From: Fortiea contorta PCC 7126 | GTDB lineage: Bacteria; Cyanobacteriota; Cyanobacteriia; Cyanobacteriales; Nostocaceae | Assembly (NCBI RefSeq): GCF_000332295.1 | Contig: NZ_KB235930.1 | Location: forward strand, 5,049,895-5,113,894 | Length of the DNA stretch: 64,000 nt | Reading direction: 5' to 3' | Shown: positions 46,679 to 54,586 of the stretch, piece by piece | Layout: each line of letters opens with the position of its first letter | How positions within the stretch are numbered: position 1 is the stretch's first letter | The notes under the pieces: model-generated | What the model was told of the DNA's origin: nothing | Seen by the model: only the letters and a program-made list of their open reading frames with translations | The model's database searches: none | Program-made: the position numbers and the translations under genes

Positions 46679-48820
46679 ATGACTACGATTCCTAATGATC
46701 CGTTATTTCGGTATCAATGGCATTTGTATAACTATGGACAAAATGGTGGTATTCCTGGTGTGGATCTGAATGTGGTTAATGTCTGGGATGATTATACAGG
46801 GCGGGGTGTTTTAGTCGGTGTTTTCGAGGGGGATGGTGTTGAATATGACCATCCAGATTTGGCAGCAAATTACGATACTACTAGAGATTATGATGGCGTG
46901 ACTAATGGTGGTAATCCTTACCCTTTAATTGGAGAAAGTGGTCACGCTACTTCTGTCGCAGGTGTGATTGGCGCCGTGGCTGGAAATGGAATTGGTGGTG
47001 TTGGTGTGGCTTATGGTGCTTCTCTGGCTTCCTTCCGGTTTTTATTCTCAGATGATGCGAGTGAAATCAGAGCTTTGCAACGTTTACGGTATGTGGATGT
47101 TGCTAATAATAGTTGGGGTAATACTGCATTCTTTAATGCTAATTTCCTTGATCCCGCACAAGCTCTTGTTGGTCAAGCTATTCAGGATGCTGTGCGGTTT
47201 GGGCGTAATGGTTTAGGAACAGCGATCGTTTTTTCAGGTGGAAATAACCGTCAACAAGGTTTGGATACTAATTATTCTAACTTGACCAACTCCCGTTATG
47301 CGATCGCTGTGGCAGCACTCGATAACTATGGGTGGGCTACTTCATACAGTACTCCTGGTGCTTCGATTCTTGTATCTGCGTTTGGTAGTGATCCATCGAG
47401 TATTGTAACTACTGATCGCAGAGCCAATGGATATTATAACTACCAGTTTGATGGCACATCAGCAGCTGCGCCGATGGTTTCTGGAGTAATTGCCTTAATG
47501 TTAGAAGCCAATCCTAATTTAGGATATCGAGATATCCAAGAAATTCTCGCCTATTCTGCTCGTCAAAACGATCGGTATGGATTGGGAGGAGATTACTATT
47601 GGCAAATCAACGGTGCAAATAATTGGAATGGTGGGGGTTTACATGTCAGCAATGATTATGGATTTGGGTTGGTGGATGCGCTAGCTGCGGTGCGGTTAGC
47701 GGAAACTTGGCAAAAACAGAGTCGATTTGATAATGAGCAGTATCTGAGTTACAGTTCGGGTAATTTAGGCTGGATGATTCCAGATAACGATTTCTGGGGA
47801 ATTAGCAACAGCTTGTGGGTGACTGCAGGTTTAGAAATTGATACTGTGGAAGTAGAACTAAATCTAACTCATCCTTATCGAGGTGATCTTGTTGTTACTC
47901 TCACTTCTCCTAGTGGAACTGAGAGTGTTTTAGTTAATCGACCAGGTAATGGGAGAGATTCTGACGATAATATCGTGTTCAAGCTTTCTAGTACCCAATA
48001 CTGGGGAGAAACGAGCGGGGGAAGATGGACACTGACAGTTCAAGATTTAGGTTCTGCCGATGTTGGTGTTTTGAATAGTTGGAAATTGAATTTATACGGT
48101 GACGCAGATACTGCTAATGATACTTATTTCTACACCAATGAATATGGCATTTATGGTAGAACTACTCTAACTGATAGTTCTGGTGTGGATACGATTAATG
48201 CTGCTGCTATTACCTCTAGTTCTATCCTCAATTTGACTTCTGGTTCTACTAGTATTTTGAACGGAAATTTTTTAAGTATTAGCGCCGGAACTGTGATTGA
48301 AAATGCCTATACTGGCGATGGCAATGACATAATTACAGGTAATAGTGCTGCTAATGTTTTATCTGGTGGCAGAGGCGGTGATATAATCTACGGCGGCGCC
48401 GGTGATGACACCTTGTTGGGTGGTGCTGGGATGGATATTCTCAGAGGTGATGAAGGTAATGACATCCTTGTGGGGGGTGCTGGGATGGATATGCTCACAG
48501 GTGGTTTAGGGGCAGATTATTTTGCTTTTAACTCTCCTAATGAAGGTTTTGACTCAATTACCGACTTTAACGTGGTCGATGACACGATTGTTGTCTCTGC
48601 ATCTGGTTTTGGTGGTGGGTTGGTGGCTGGGGTGTTGGCTGCTAATCGGTTTGTGATTGGCTCTGCAGCGACTACAACTAGTCAGAGATTTATTTATGAT
48701 AGGACTTTTGGCTCTTTGTATTTTGACCCAGATGGTACAGGTGCGATCGCTAAGATTCAATTTGCTACACTCAGCACTGGGCTGGCTATGACTAATGCTG
48801 ATATTTTAGTAGCTGCGTAG
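46679..48820 (+). CDS. RTX subtilase-like (S8) protein with P-domain and altered Asp position
   Basis: 713 residues. S8 domain (~1-345): His89 in SGHATSVAG, oxyanion Asn in NNSWG, nucleophile Ser261 in DGTSAAAPMVSG. The catalytic Asp motif, DDG in relatives, reads EGDG (Glu50-Gly51-Asp52-Gly53), so the aligned catalytic position is Gly; HGT is also HAT. A proprotein-convertase P-domain follows (~370-480, LTHPYRGDLVVTLTSPSG), then RTX repeats (GDGNDIITG, GGAGDDTLLG) and a C-terminal secretion region. No signal peptide: type I export is likely, with Ca binding outside the cell. It may be a protease with shifted triad or an inactive binding protein. Confidence 0.88.
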   Translation: MTTIPNDPLFRYQWHLYNYGQNGGIPGVDLNVVNVWDDYTGRGVLVGVFEGDGVEYDHPDLAANYDTTRDYDGVTNGGNPYPLIGESGHATSVAGVIGAVAGNGIGGVGVAYGASLASFRFLFSDDASEIRALQRLRYVDVANNSWGNTAFFNANFLDPAQALVGQAIQDAVRFGRNGLGTAIVFSGGNNRQQGLDTNYSNLTNSRYAIAVAALDNYGWATSYSTPGASILVSAFGSDPSSIVTTDRRANGYYNYQFDGTSAAAPMVSGVIALMLEANPNLGYRDIQEILAYSARQNDRYGLGGDYYWQINGANNWNGGGLHVSNDYGFGLVDALAAVRLAETWQKQSRFDNEQYLSYSSGNLGWMIPDNDFWGISNSLWVTAGLEIDTVEVELNLTHPYRGDLVVTLTSPSGTESVLVNRPGNGRDSDDNIVFKLSSTQYWGETSGGRWTLTVQDLGSADVGVLNSWKLNLYGDADTANDTYFYTNEYGIYGRTTLTDSSGVDTINAAAITSSSILNLTSGSTSILNGNFLSISAGTVIENAYTGDGNDIITGNSAANVLSGGRGGDIIYGGAGDDTLLGGAGMDILRGDEGNDILVGGAGMDMLTGGLGADYFAFNSPNEGFDSITDFNVVDDTIVVSASGFGGGLVAGVLAANRFVIGSAATTTSQRFIYDRTFGSLYFDPDGTGAIAKIQFATLSTGLAMTNADILVAA

Positions 48821-48827
48821 CGGTGTT

Positions 48828-48876
48828 CGTGGTGAGGACTTCAGCGCTGGAGAGGAGGACTAAAGTCTTCACTACG
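48828..48876. repeat. Palindromic repeat hairpin after the S8 gene
   Basis: The arms at 48828-48841 and 48863-48876 pair at 12 of 14 positions. Related to the cagcac/aggact palindromes at 30611-30648. Possible transcript end of the S8 gene. Confidence 0.6.
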
Positions 48877-48916
48877 AGCTAATATCCTTCAGATAGCAAA
48901 CATTTGGAGGAGATCA

Positions 48917-49900
48917 ATGTTGATTCGTGCTTTTTTTGAAGCTGCTCAAGTTGAGGGTACGCCATCACCTTACGATACCATCCATCTGAAAATTTTTTAT
49001 CCAGGACAGATGTCGGGGAGTGATTTAGAAAAGAATATGGGGATTGTCGCTGCTGACTCTGACTTGGCGCCTTTTCCAGTGGTAATTTTTTTCAACGGTT
49101 TTAACTGTGATGCTCAACACTACTATTGGTTAGCGGTGAAACTAGCTGAACGGGGATTGGTGGTGGTAACTTTTAATTGGGTGACACAAAGCCTACCAGG
49201 AATGATTAGCCTTACTCCTGGAGTTGATCTCGAAGCCAGAAAACCAAAAGTTTATCGTACCATTCCCACTGCTACGGCTTTGCCAGCAATTTTAGCTAAA
49301 TTAGCGCAGTTGCAAAATCAAGGGATTTTAGCTGGGATGCTGGACTTAGAAAATATCATTCTTGGTGGACACTCTGAGGGTGGGAGAGTAGCAATGGAAA
49401 ACGCTGATCCTGGCTTTTTTCCGGGAGTAGTAGCATCTTTCGCTTATGGCGCCCACACTGCAGGACTGGTGTTTTTAGGGTATGAATCAGCGCAGATTTT
49501 ACCTTTACCAGATGCTTTACCTTTACTGCTGATGGCTGGAACCTGTGACGGGGTGATTGCTAACAGTAGCGATCGCTATGGAATCAACCGAGCAGATTCT
49601 ACCACAACGGTGGTGCGGACATTTCAAGAAGCGATCGCTGGAGGACGAAATGACAGCTATCTGCTACTTCTCGAAGGCGCTAATCACTTTTCTATAGCCG
49701 ACATTCTCGACTCTACCACAGCTAGACCTTACCTCGACTTCAACCCGACCCAACCCCAAGAAAACTTCCGGTTGCTCATCGCAGAAGCTATCAGCTTGTT
49801 CATTGATACTCATATTCGCCTCGAATCAGACGCATCCCAAAAGTTGATGCAATTCCTTAACGCTGTCAATCCTTTGATCAATTCATTTAGATGTAAGTGA
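48917..49900 (+). CDS. Alpha/beta hydrolase (chlorophyllase/dienelactone hydrolase-like)
   Basis: 327 residues. FPVVIFFNGFNCDAQHYYWLA carries the oxyanion region, GGHSEGGRVAM is the Ser nucleophile elbow, LLMAGTCDGVI the acid region and GANHFSIAD the catalytic His. A complete triad is therefore visible. Good ggagg before the ATG. No signal peptide. Substrate unknown; the overall pattern resembles chlorophyllase-type and platelet-activating-factor hydrolase-like esterases. Confidence 0.85.
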   Translation: MLIRAFFEAAQVEGTPSPYDTIHLKIFYPGQMSGSDLEKNMGIVAADSDLAPFPVVIFFNGFNCDAQHYYWLAVKLAERGLVVVTFNWVTQSLPGMISLTPGVDLEARKPKVYRTIPTATALPAILAKLAQLQNQGILAGMLDLENIILGGHSEGGRVAMENADPGFFPGVVASFAYGAHTAGLVFLGYESAQILPLPDALPLLLMAGTCDGVIANSSDRYGINRADSTTTVVRTFQEAIAGGRNDSYLLLLEGANHFSIADILDSTTARPYLDFNPTQPQENFRLLIAEAISLFIDTHIRLESDASQKLMQFLNAVNPLINSFRCK

Positions 49901-49998
49901 ATCAGGGAATAGAGATAACCAATAACAGATAACTTACTCACCACTTTTAGCAGGAAATCGTGGGGGATAGATCAGAATAATTATCTGGCATTTTGGCA

Positions 49999-50283
49999 TT
50001 ATTGAAGATAGCTCACATAGTAGGAAATGCCAAAGGCAAATATTGTCAAAAGAATGGGAACTACGGTGTTTAACTCTATTTTGCGGTTCTTGAGCATTTC
50101 TATACAAGATAAGGGAATTACTAAGGGCCAAAAAATAGTTGTGATTAAGAACATGAGAAAAGATAAAAATTTATCTTCTGGTGTAGAAGTTGGATGTAGC
50201 CAGGAAAATCTTATCCAATTACTCAAAAAATACGCGGATATCAGTAGATAACTAATCACCAGAGTTAACTGTATTTGATTCAT
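49999..50283 (-). CDS. Small three-TM membrane protein
   Basis: 94 residues from ATG 50283 with three hydrophobic segments (LTLVISYLLISAYFLSNWI, FLSFLMFLITTIFWPLVIPL, VVPILLTIFAFGISYYV). The upstream-extended frame to 50376 adds 31 residues of doubtful value. No family recognised. Confidence 0.6.
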   Translation of the reverse strand: MNQIQLTLVISYLLISAYFLSNWIRFSWLHPTSTPEDKFLSFLMFLITTIFWPLVIPLSCIEMLKNRKIELNTVVPILLTIFAFGISYYVSYLQ

Positions 50284-50707
50284 GGCTGGTACCCCTGGGT
50301 GTGTGGGTTGATTAATTAACAAATGGAATGAAAATATAATACCAAATTGGGCAAAAATATCGCAGGTAATGAGCAATATAAAGGCAAATTGCCAGATATT
50401 GTTTGAGAATAATAGCGAAAAAAAATTTAATTTTTATATATAATGCAATCGCCCACTAAAAATAATCAGACATTATCTTTGTAATTTATCTAACTAACAA
50501 AGTTAATCTTGACTGTTTCTTTAGACAGAGGAAACTAGTTGAGGTCAAGAGATAAGTTTATTTATAGACTAGTCCACAATTTCAATGTCTTTGCTAATAC
50601 CCTCCTACGACTTCCCTGCGTTGGAGGCTATTTTTTTGGCATTGTTTAGCAGGAAATGAGTGTTGGCAAATAACCAATCACAAAAATAATCTGTTTTTGC
50701 TAATTTT
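50284..50707. other. Intergenic region
   Basis: About 420 AT-rich bases. One terminator-like hairpin, cctcc/ggagg followed by ctattttttt, lies near 50602-50640 on the plus strand with no obvious plus-strand gene to end. Nothing else was found. Confidence 0.4.
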
Positions 50708-53611
50708 CTATGGTTCTGGTGTTTCCTGAGAAAACTTTTTATGGATAATTTGAGTATGTTTGCCGTCAGCAGTGGCAGCTGTCATGAGATACTCAATCAG
50801 GTTGTCTGAAAAGGGGACACGCAAATGGAATGTCCCGTCTGATTTGAGCTTGACGGGATGTTCACCGATGGTGACGGTGGCGTTGGGTTCGGTGGCGCCA
50901 TGAATGATTAACTCGGCGTCAGCTACAAACCAGAAGTCTGCATGTTGACGGTTGAAGACGCGAACTGAAGGAGAGCGAGCAATTGCTACCCACTGACCAT
51001 CTGCGACGTGACCAATTTCGGTGATGTAGTCACGATCGCTAGTTGGTATGGCGACGAAGCGATCGCTAGCTACTAATTCTAATTCATACTGCTGCACTAG
51101 TTGCGGGGTTTGATAACTCAAGTCTAATCCGGTGACATCGTATAATCTAAGTGCGAATTGCAACGCTCCGTTATGAGGCAGTGCTTGCTTTTGAGCGTCG
51201 GTAATGTGCCAATTTACATAAGCCCATTTAGGTGTACGCGGGGTTAACACAACTGTGCTGGCTGCTGGTAAATCGATTGTTTCTGTATCCACGTGGGGAT
51301 GACTGAAAACGCGGACTGCTCCAGAGCGAGCAATTAATACCCACTGCTCATCTGTGATATGACCGATTTCGGTGATGTAGTCACGATCGCTCGTGGGAAT
51401 AACGACAAAGCGATCGCCAGTGTCTGCTTCTACGTCATATTCCTCTATCAGTTGCGGCGCTTGATAACTCAAGTCTAATCCAGTAACATCATATAACCTC
51501 AGTACCAATTGCGAGACGTTGTTTTTTTGCAGCGCTTGTTTGTGGGCGTCGGTAATGTGCCAATTTATATAAATCCAGTCTGGTGTTCTGGGTGTGATGA
51601 CAATGATATTTTCTTCTGGGACGTTTGTTATGTCTGCATCTACATAGGCATGACTAAAGATGCGGACTGCTGGCGAGCGAGCAATTAATACCCACTGATT
51701 TTCTGTAAAAGAACTGATTTCAGTGATGTAGTCACGATCGCTAGTGGGAATGGCGACGAAGCGATCGCGGGCGTCAGCATCCAGTTCATATTGTTGCACT
51801 AGTCGGGGCGCTTGATAACTCAAGTCTAATCCTGTGACATCATATAGTCTCAGCACTAATTGCGACACCCCAGCATTTTTTAGCGCTTGCTTGTGCATAG
51901 TGGTGAAATGCCAAGATACATAAGCCCACTTGGGAGTCTGGGGTTTAAAGACAATCATATCTGCATCTGGTGGAAAGGCGATTGATGCATTGTCTATTGT
52001 GTATGTTTGTGTATCTGCGGCTGATTCCCAAGTAGCAATATCTACCCCTGCTGTGGGGGTGGTTGCTGCTTGTGGGAATGGGGAGACGATTTCGATTGTC
52101 TCTTCTTCTGAAGGATTTGTTGTCAGTTCTTCAGCGTCTGCAAGTGCATTTAATGCAACTTCTGGTAATTCTGGTAATTCGGGAATGGTATTAGTGATTT
52201 CCGGGGTTGGTTCGGGGATGAATGCTGAGTCTGGAGATGTGATTTCATTAACTTGTGTATCAGCCCACAAGTCTGTATTTTCCACAGGATGGAATGGGGT
52301 TGGGGGTAATTCCTCTGTTGGTTCAGCTAGATGTATATCGGGTAGTTGCTGGTATGGAGGATTGACCACAGCGGCTGGTGCTTCGGCTTCCCAAGCAGCT
52401 TCGCCTAGGGGAGGAGTAATTTCTGCGTTGGCGTCAACGCCTGGGTTGTCGATGGTGATTGTGTCGTCGGTTGATGGTGTTAAATTTATACTTTCCTCGG
52501 CTGTTGCTGCTGGCGGAGATTTTTTAGCGCGTCTACTGGATAACCACCATAACAATAGTCCCCCAGTCGCGGGCAAGAGCAACCATAAAAATAATGTCGG
52601 ATCGATGGTGCTAGGATCTGTTTTGACAGGCGTGGTGGCTGGTTGTTCAGTAGAAAGAATGGTGATTTCTGGGGGTGCGGACGCTAAGGTAACAATAGAG
52701 GATTTACCTTGGGCGATCGCTTCTGCTTCACTAGTTCTAGCTGCATCTATGGCTTTTTGTCCTGGTGGGGCGATCGCAAAACCCAGAAATGCAGCGACAC
52801 CAGCAGGGGGATTTTTTTTGTAGACGTAGACTAGCGGTTGGGAAAAAGGATATTGCTGATCGTTAGGTGAAACTTGATCCACCTGGAGAAACCGCACATT
52901 TTGCAGCTTTGATAACTGATCAACTAATCCATAGCTGATACCAGCTTTACCCAATTGTTTGACGATTTCTGCGGTGTTATCTTCTGCTATTTGGGTTGCA
53001 TTAGGGCTAGTAGCGAAGTTAGCGGCTTTAAAGACAGGGGAATTGCGAAAATTGGTGCGGGTGTCGCTAGTTTTGGGGCGATCAATGATGCGGAGTTCAC
53101 CTTTAGGCGCACCCAGTTGTGACCAATCTGTGATATCCCCACGAAAGATTTTCGCAAATTGCTCATTAGTTAAGCTCCCAGTCACGGGATTTTCTGCACC
53201 GACGATGATTGCTATTTTTTCTCGCCGCACAACGGCTTGCTCTAAGCCTTGGGCTTTTTCTTCCGGGGTTAAACCGCGACTGAGCGCCACCAAATCTACT
53301 TTCCCATCTAGCAAAGCCGTCAGCGCTTGCTCTGTTTCACTAGTTAGGGCTTCTACTTTTGTCCCAGGAAACTGCTGCTCAAAACCTGCTTTGAGTTCTT
53401 GGTTAATCGCCCCTAAATTATTCGCACCATCAATCCGGATTGTAGTTCCATTTTCCACTGCTGGCGGCAGTGCAAAAGCTGGAGTTTCGGTCGCCGATTG
53501 TGCCAGTATGGGAGCGGACACGAAAAAATGAGCCGCCATCGGAGTAGTCGCTATGGCAAACAGCAATGCCAGACTGACTATAGAACTATCTTTTTTTTCT
53601 TGTCGCCACAT
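50708..53611 (-). CDS. Membrane-anchored PstS-like binding domain with three DUF4912 repeats
   Basis: 967 residues from ATG 53611 (aagggg upstream). Signal-anchor to ~35; a PBP2 phosphate-binding-like domain (~50-310: TTIRIDGANNLGAINQEL, FRGDITDWSQLG, LVYVYKKNPP); a TM helix at ~340-357 (LFLWLLLPATGGLLLWWL) followed by RRAKK; a long acidic, Pro/Thr-rich linker; three DUF4912 units starting near 552, 670 and 790 (each W-Y-WH...LRLYDVTGLDLSYQ...IPTSDRDYITEI); and a small Ig-like C-terminal domain. By the positive-inside rule the DUF4912 part should be cytoplasmic, giving an outside ligand sensor linked to an internal output. The ligand may be phosphate. No two-component or ABC genes adjoin it. 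Confidence 0.85.
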   Translation of the reverse strand: MWRQEKKDSSIVSLALLFAIATTPMAAHFFVSAPILAQSATETPAFALPPAVENGTTIRIDGANNLGAINQELKAGFEQQFPGTKVEALTSETEQALTALLDGKVDLVALSRGLTPEEKAQGLEQAVVRREKIAIIVGAENPVTGSLTNEQFAKIFRGDITDWSQLGAPKGELRIIDRPKTSDTRTNFRNSPVFKAANFATSPNATQIAEDNTAEIVKQLGKAGISYGLVDQLSKLQNVRFLQVDQVSPNDQQYPFSQPLVYVYKKNPPAGVAAFLGFAIAPPGQKAIDAARTSEAEAIAQGKSSIVTLASAPPEITILSTEQPATTPVKTDPSTIDPTLFLWLLLPATGGLLLWWLSSRRAKKSPPAATAEESINLTPSTDDTITIDNPGVDANAEITPPLGEAAWEAEAPAAVVNPPYQQLPDIHLAEPTEELPPTPFHPVENTDLWADTQVNEITSPDSAFIPEPTPEITNTIPELPELPEVALNALADAEELTTNPSEEETIEIVSPFPQAATTPTAGVDIATWESAADTQTYTIDNASIAFPPDADMIVFKPQTPKWAYVSWHFTTMHKQALKNAGVSQLVLRLYDVTGLDLSYQAPRLVQQYELDADARDRFVAIPTSDRDYITEISSFTENQWVLIARSPAVRIFSHAYVDADITNVPEENIIVITPRTPDWIYINWHITDAHKQALQKNNVSQLVLRLYDVTGLDLSYQAPQLIEEYDVEADTGDRFVVIPTSDRDYITEIGHITDEQWVLIARSGAVRVFSHPHVDTETIDLPAASTVVLTPRTPKWAYVNWHITDAQKQALPHNGALQFALRLYDVTGLDLSYQTPQLVQQYELELVASDRFVAIPTSDRDYITEIGHVADGQWVAIARSPSVRVFNRQHADFWFVADAELIIHGATEPNATVTIGEHPVKLKSDGTFHLRVPFSDNLIEYLMTAATADGKHTQIIHKKFSQETPEP

Positions 53612-53821
53612 ATACCCCTTATGCAAGATCAAAGAAACAGCAAGCCTGTCAGCCCTAAATTCCACGTTTCCGTTTGTGGAGGAGACGCGCTAATTATACA
53701 TCTTTATTGAATAAATGCTAGTCAAGTAAAGGCTGAAGGCCGACCGCAGTTGTCAGTTCTTTGATGGTTAAGCAACCAGCATTCATCCTTTATTTCCGCA
53801 ACAGCAACACTTTTGTAGTAT

Positions 53822-54127
53822 AATGATGCACCTGCTTTAGCCCAAGCAACCGTAGGAATTGCCATGGGCATTGCTGGCAGTGACGTAGCTCTAGAAACAG
53901 CAGATATAGTATTAATGGCAGATAGACTAGAAAAAATTGCCGTAGCTATAAAATTGGGTAGGCGATCGCAATCTATCATCAAGCAGAACATATTCATCGC
54001 CTTAAGTTTTATCATGTTATTGCTGGTGGGCAACTTTTTCGGCAACGTTAACCTCCCCCTCGGTGTCATTGGTCATGAAGGCTCAACAGTTTTAGTTACT
54101 CTCAGTGGTTTGAGATTGTTAAAATAG
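53822..54127 (+). pseudogene. 3' remnant of a heavy-metal translocating P-type ATPase
   Basis: About 100 codons matching only the C-terminus of ZntA/CadA-type P1B ATPases: NDAPALAQATVGIAMG, ETADIVLM, and the last helices ending HEGSTVLVTLSGLRLL. The fragment begins exactly inside the GDGINDAPALA hinge motif, and an in-frame stop lies at 53816-53818. No phosphorylation motif or metal-binding domain exists upstream. It cannot be functional. An intact paralogue elsewhere in the genome is likely. Confidence 0.88.
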
Positions 54128-54186
54128 GGAGATGGGAAGATGGGGTGATGGGAAGATAGGAAGATGGGGTGATGGGGAGGTGGGAA
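54128..54186. repeat. gatggggt/gatgggaa short repeats
   Basis: Degenerate 8-mers complementary to the ccccatca array at 19250-19394, directly after the ATPase remnant. Confidence 0.75.
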
Positions 54187-54214
54187 GCTTTGGGTTCTGA
54201 AGTTCAAGTTTCAG

Positions 54215-54421
54215 GCTCAAAGGCTCAAACTTCAGCCTCAAAGCCTCAAACTCCAGGCTCAAAGGCTCAAACTTCAGCCTCAAAGGCTCAAACTCCAGCC
54301 TCAAAGGCTCAAACTCCAGCCTCAAAGGCTCAAACTTCAGCCTCAAAGCCTCAAACTTCAGCCTCAAAGCCTCAAACTTCAGCCTCAAAGCCTCAAACTT
54401 CAGCCTCAAAGCCTCAAACTT
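54215..54421. repeat. 21-bp tandem repeat, ~9.9 copies
   Basis: Units cctcaaagcctcaaacttcag with gctcaaaggctcaaactccag variants, starting at 54215, 54236, 54257 and so on. In one forward frame it would read as the heptapeptide SASKPQT, but there is no start signal and it is flanked by simple repeats, so it is taken as non-coding. Like the 63-bp array at 5013, its period is a multiple of 21. Confidence 0.9.
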
Positions 54422-54427
54422 TAATCC

Positions 54428-54504
54428 CCACCTCCCACACCTCCCACACCTCCCACACCCCCCACACCTCCCACACCTCCCACACCTCCCACACCCCCCA
54501 CACT
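54428..54504. repeat. Tandem array of the 9-mer CCTCCCACA
   Basis: Reverse complement of the ggtgtggga array at 19041-19222. It lies 83 bp before the kinase start codon. Confidence 0.88.
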
Positions 54505-54586
54505 CCCCGTGCTCAATTCGCTTGCCAGATGTATTTGCCGAGAACTATACTCAGATCCATCAGGTTATTAGAATGTTAAATGCATT

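Noticed and set aside
51930-52823. 297-codon open frame on the plus strand
   Set aside because: It is antisense to the PBP-DUF4912 gene and rich in Ser/Gly/Val, as expected from reading the Pro/Thr/Ala-rich linker backwards; no domain or start signal.
52959-53531. 190-codon open frame on the plus strand
   Set aside because: Antisense shadow of the binding-protein domain of the same gene; no recognisable motif.
54169-54579. 136-codon frame with SASKPQT heptapeptides
   Set aside because: Encoded wholly by tandem repeats of two kinds, without a start signal or non-repeat domain.
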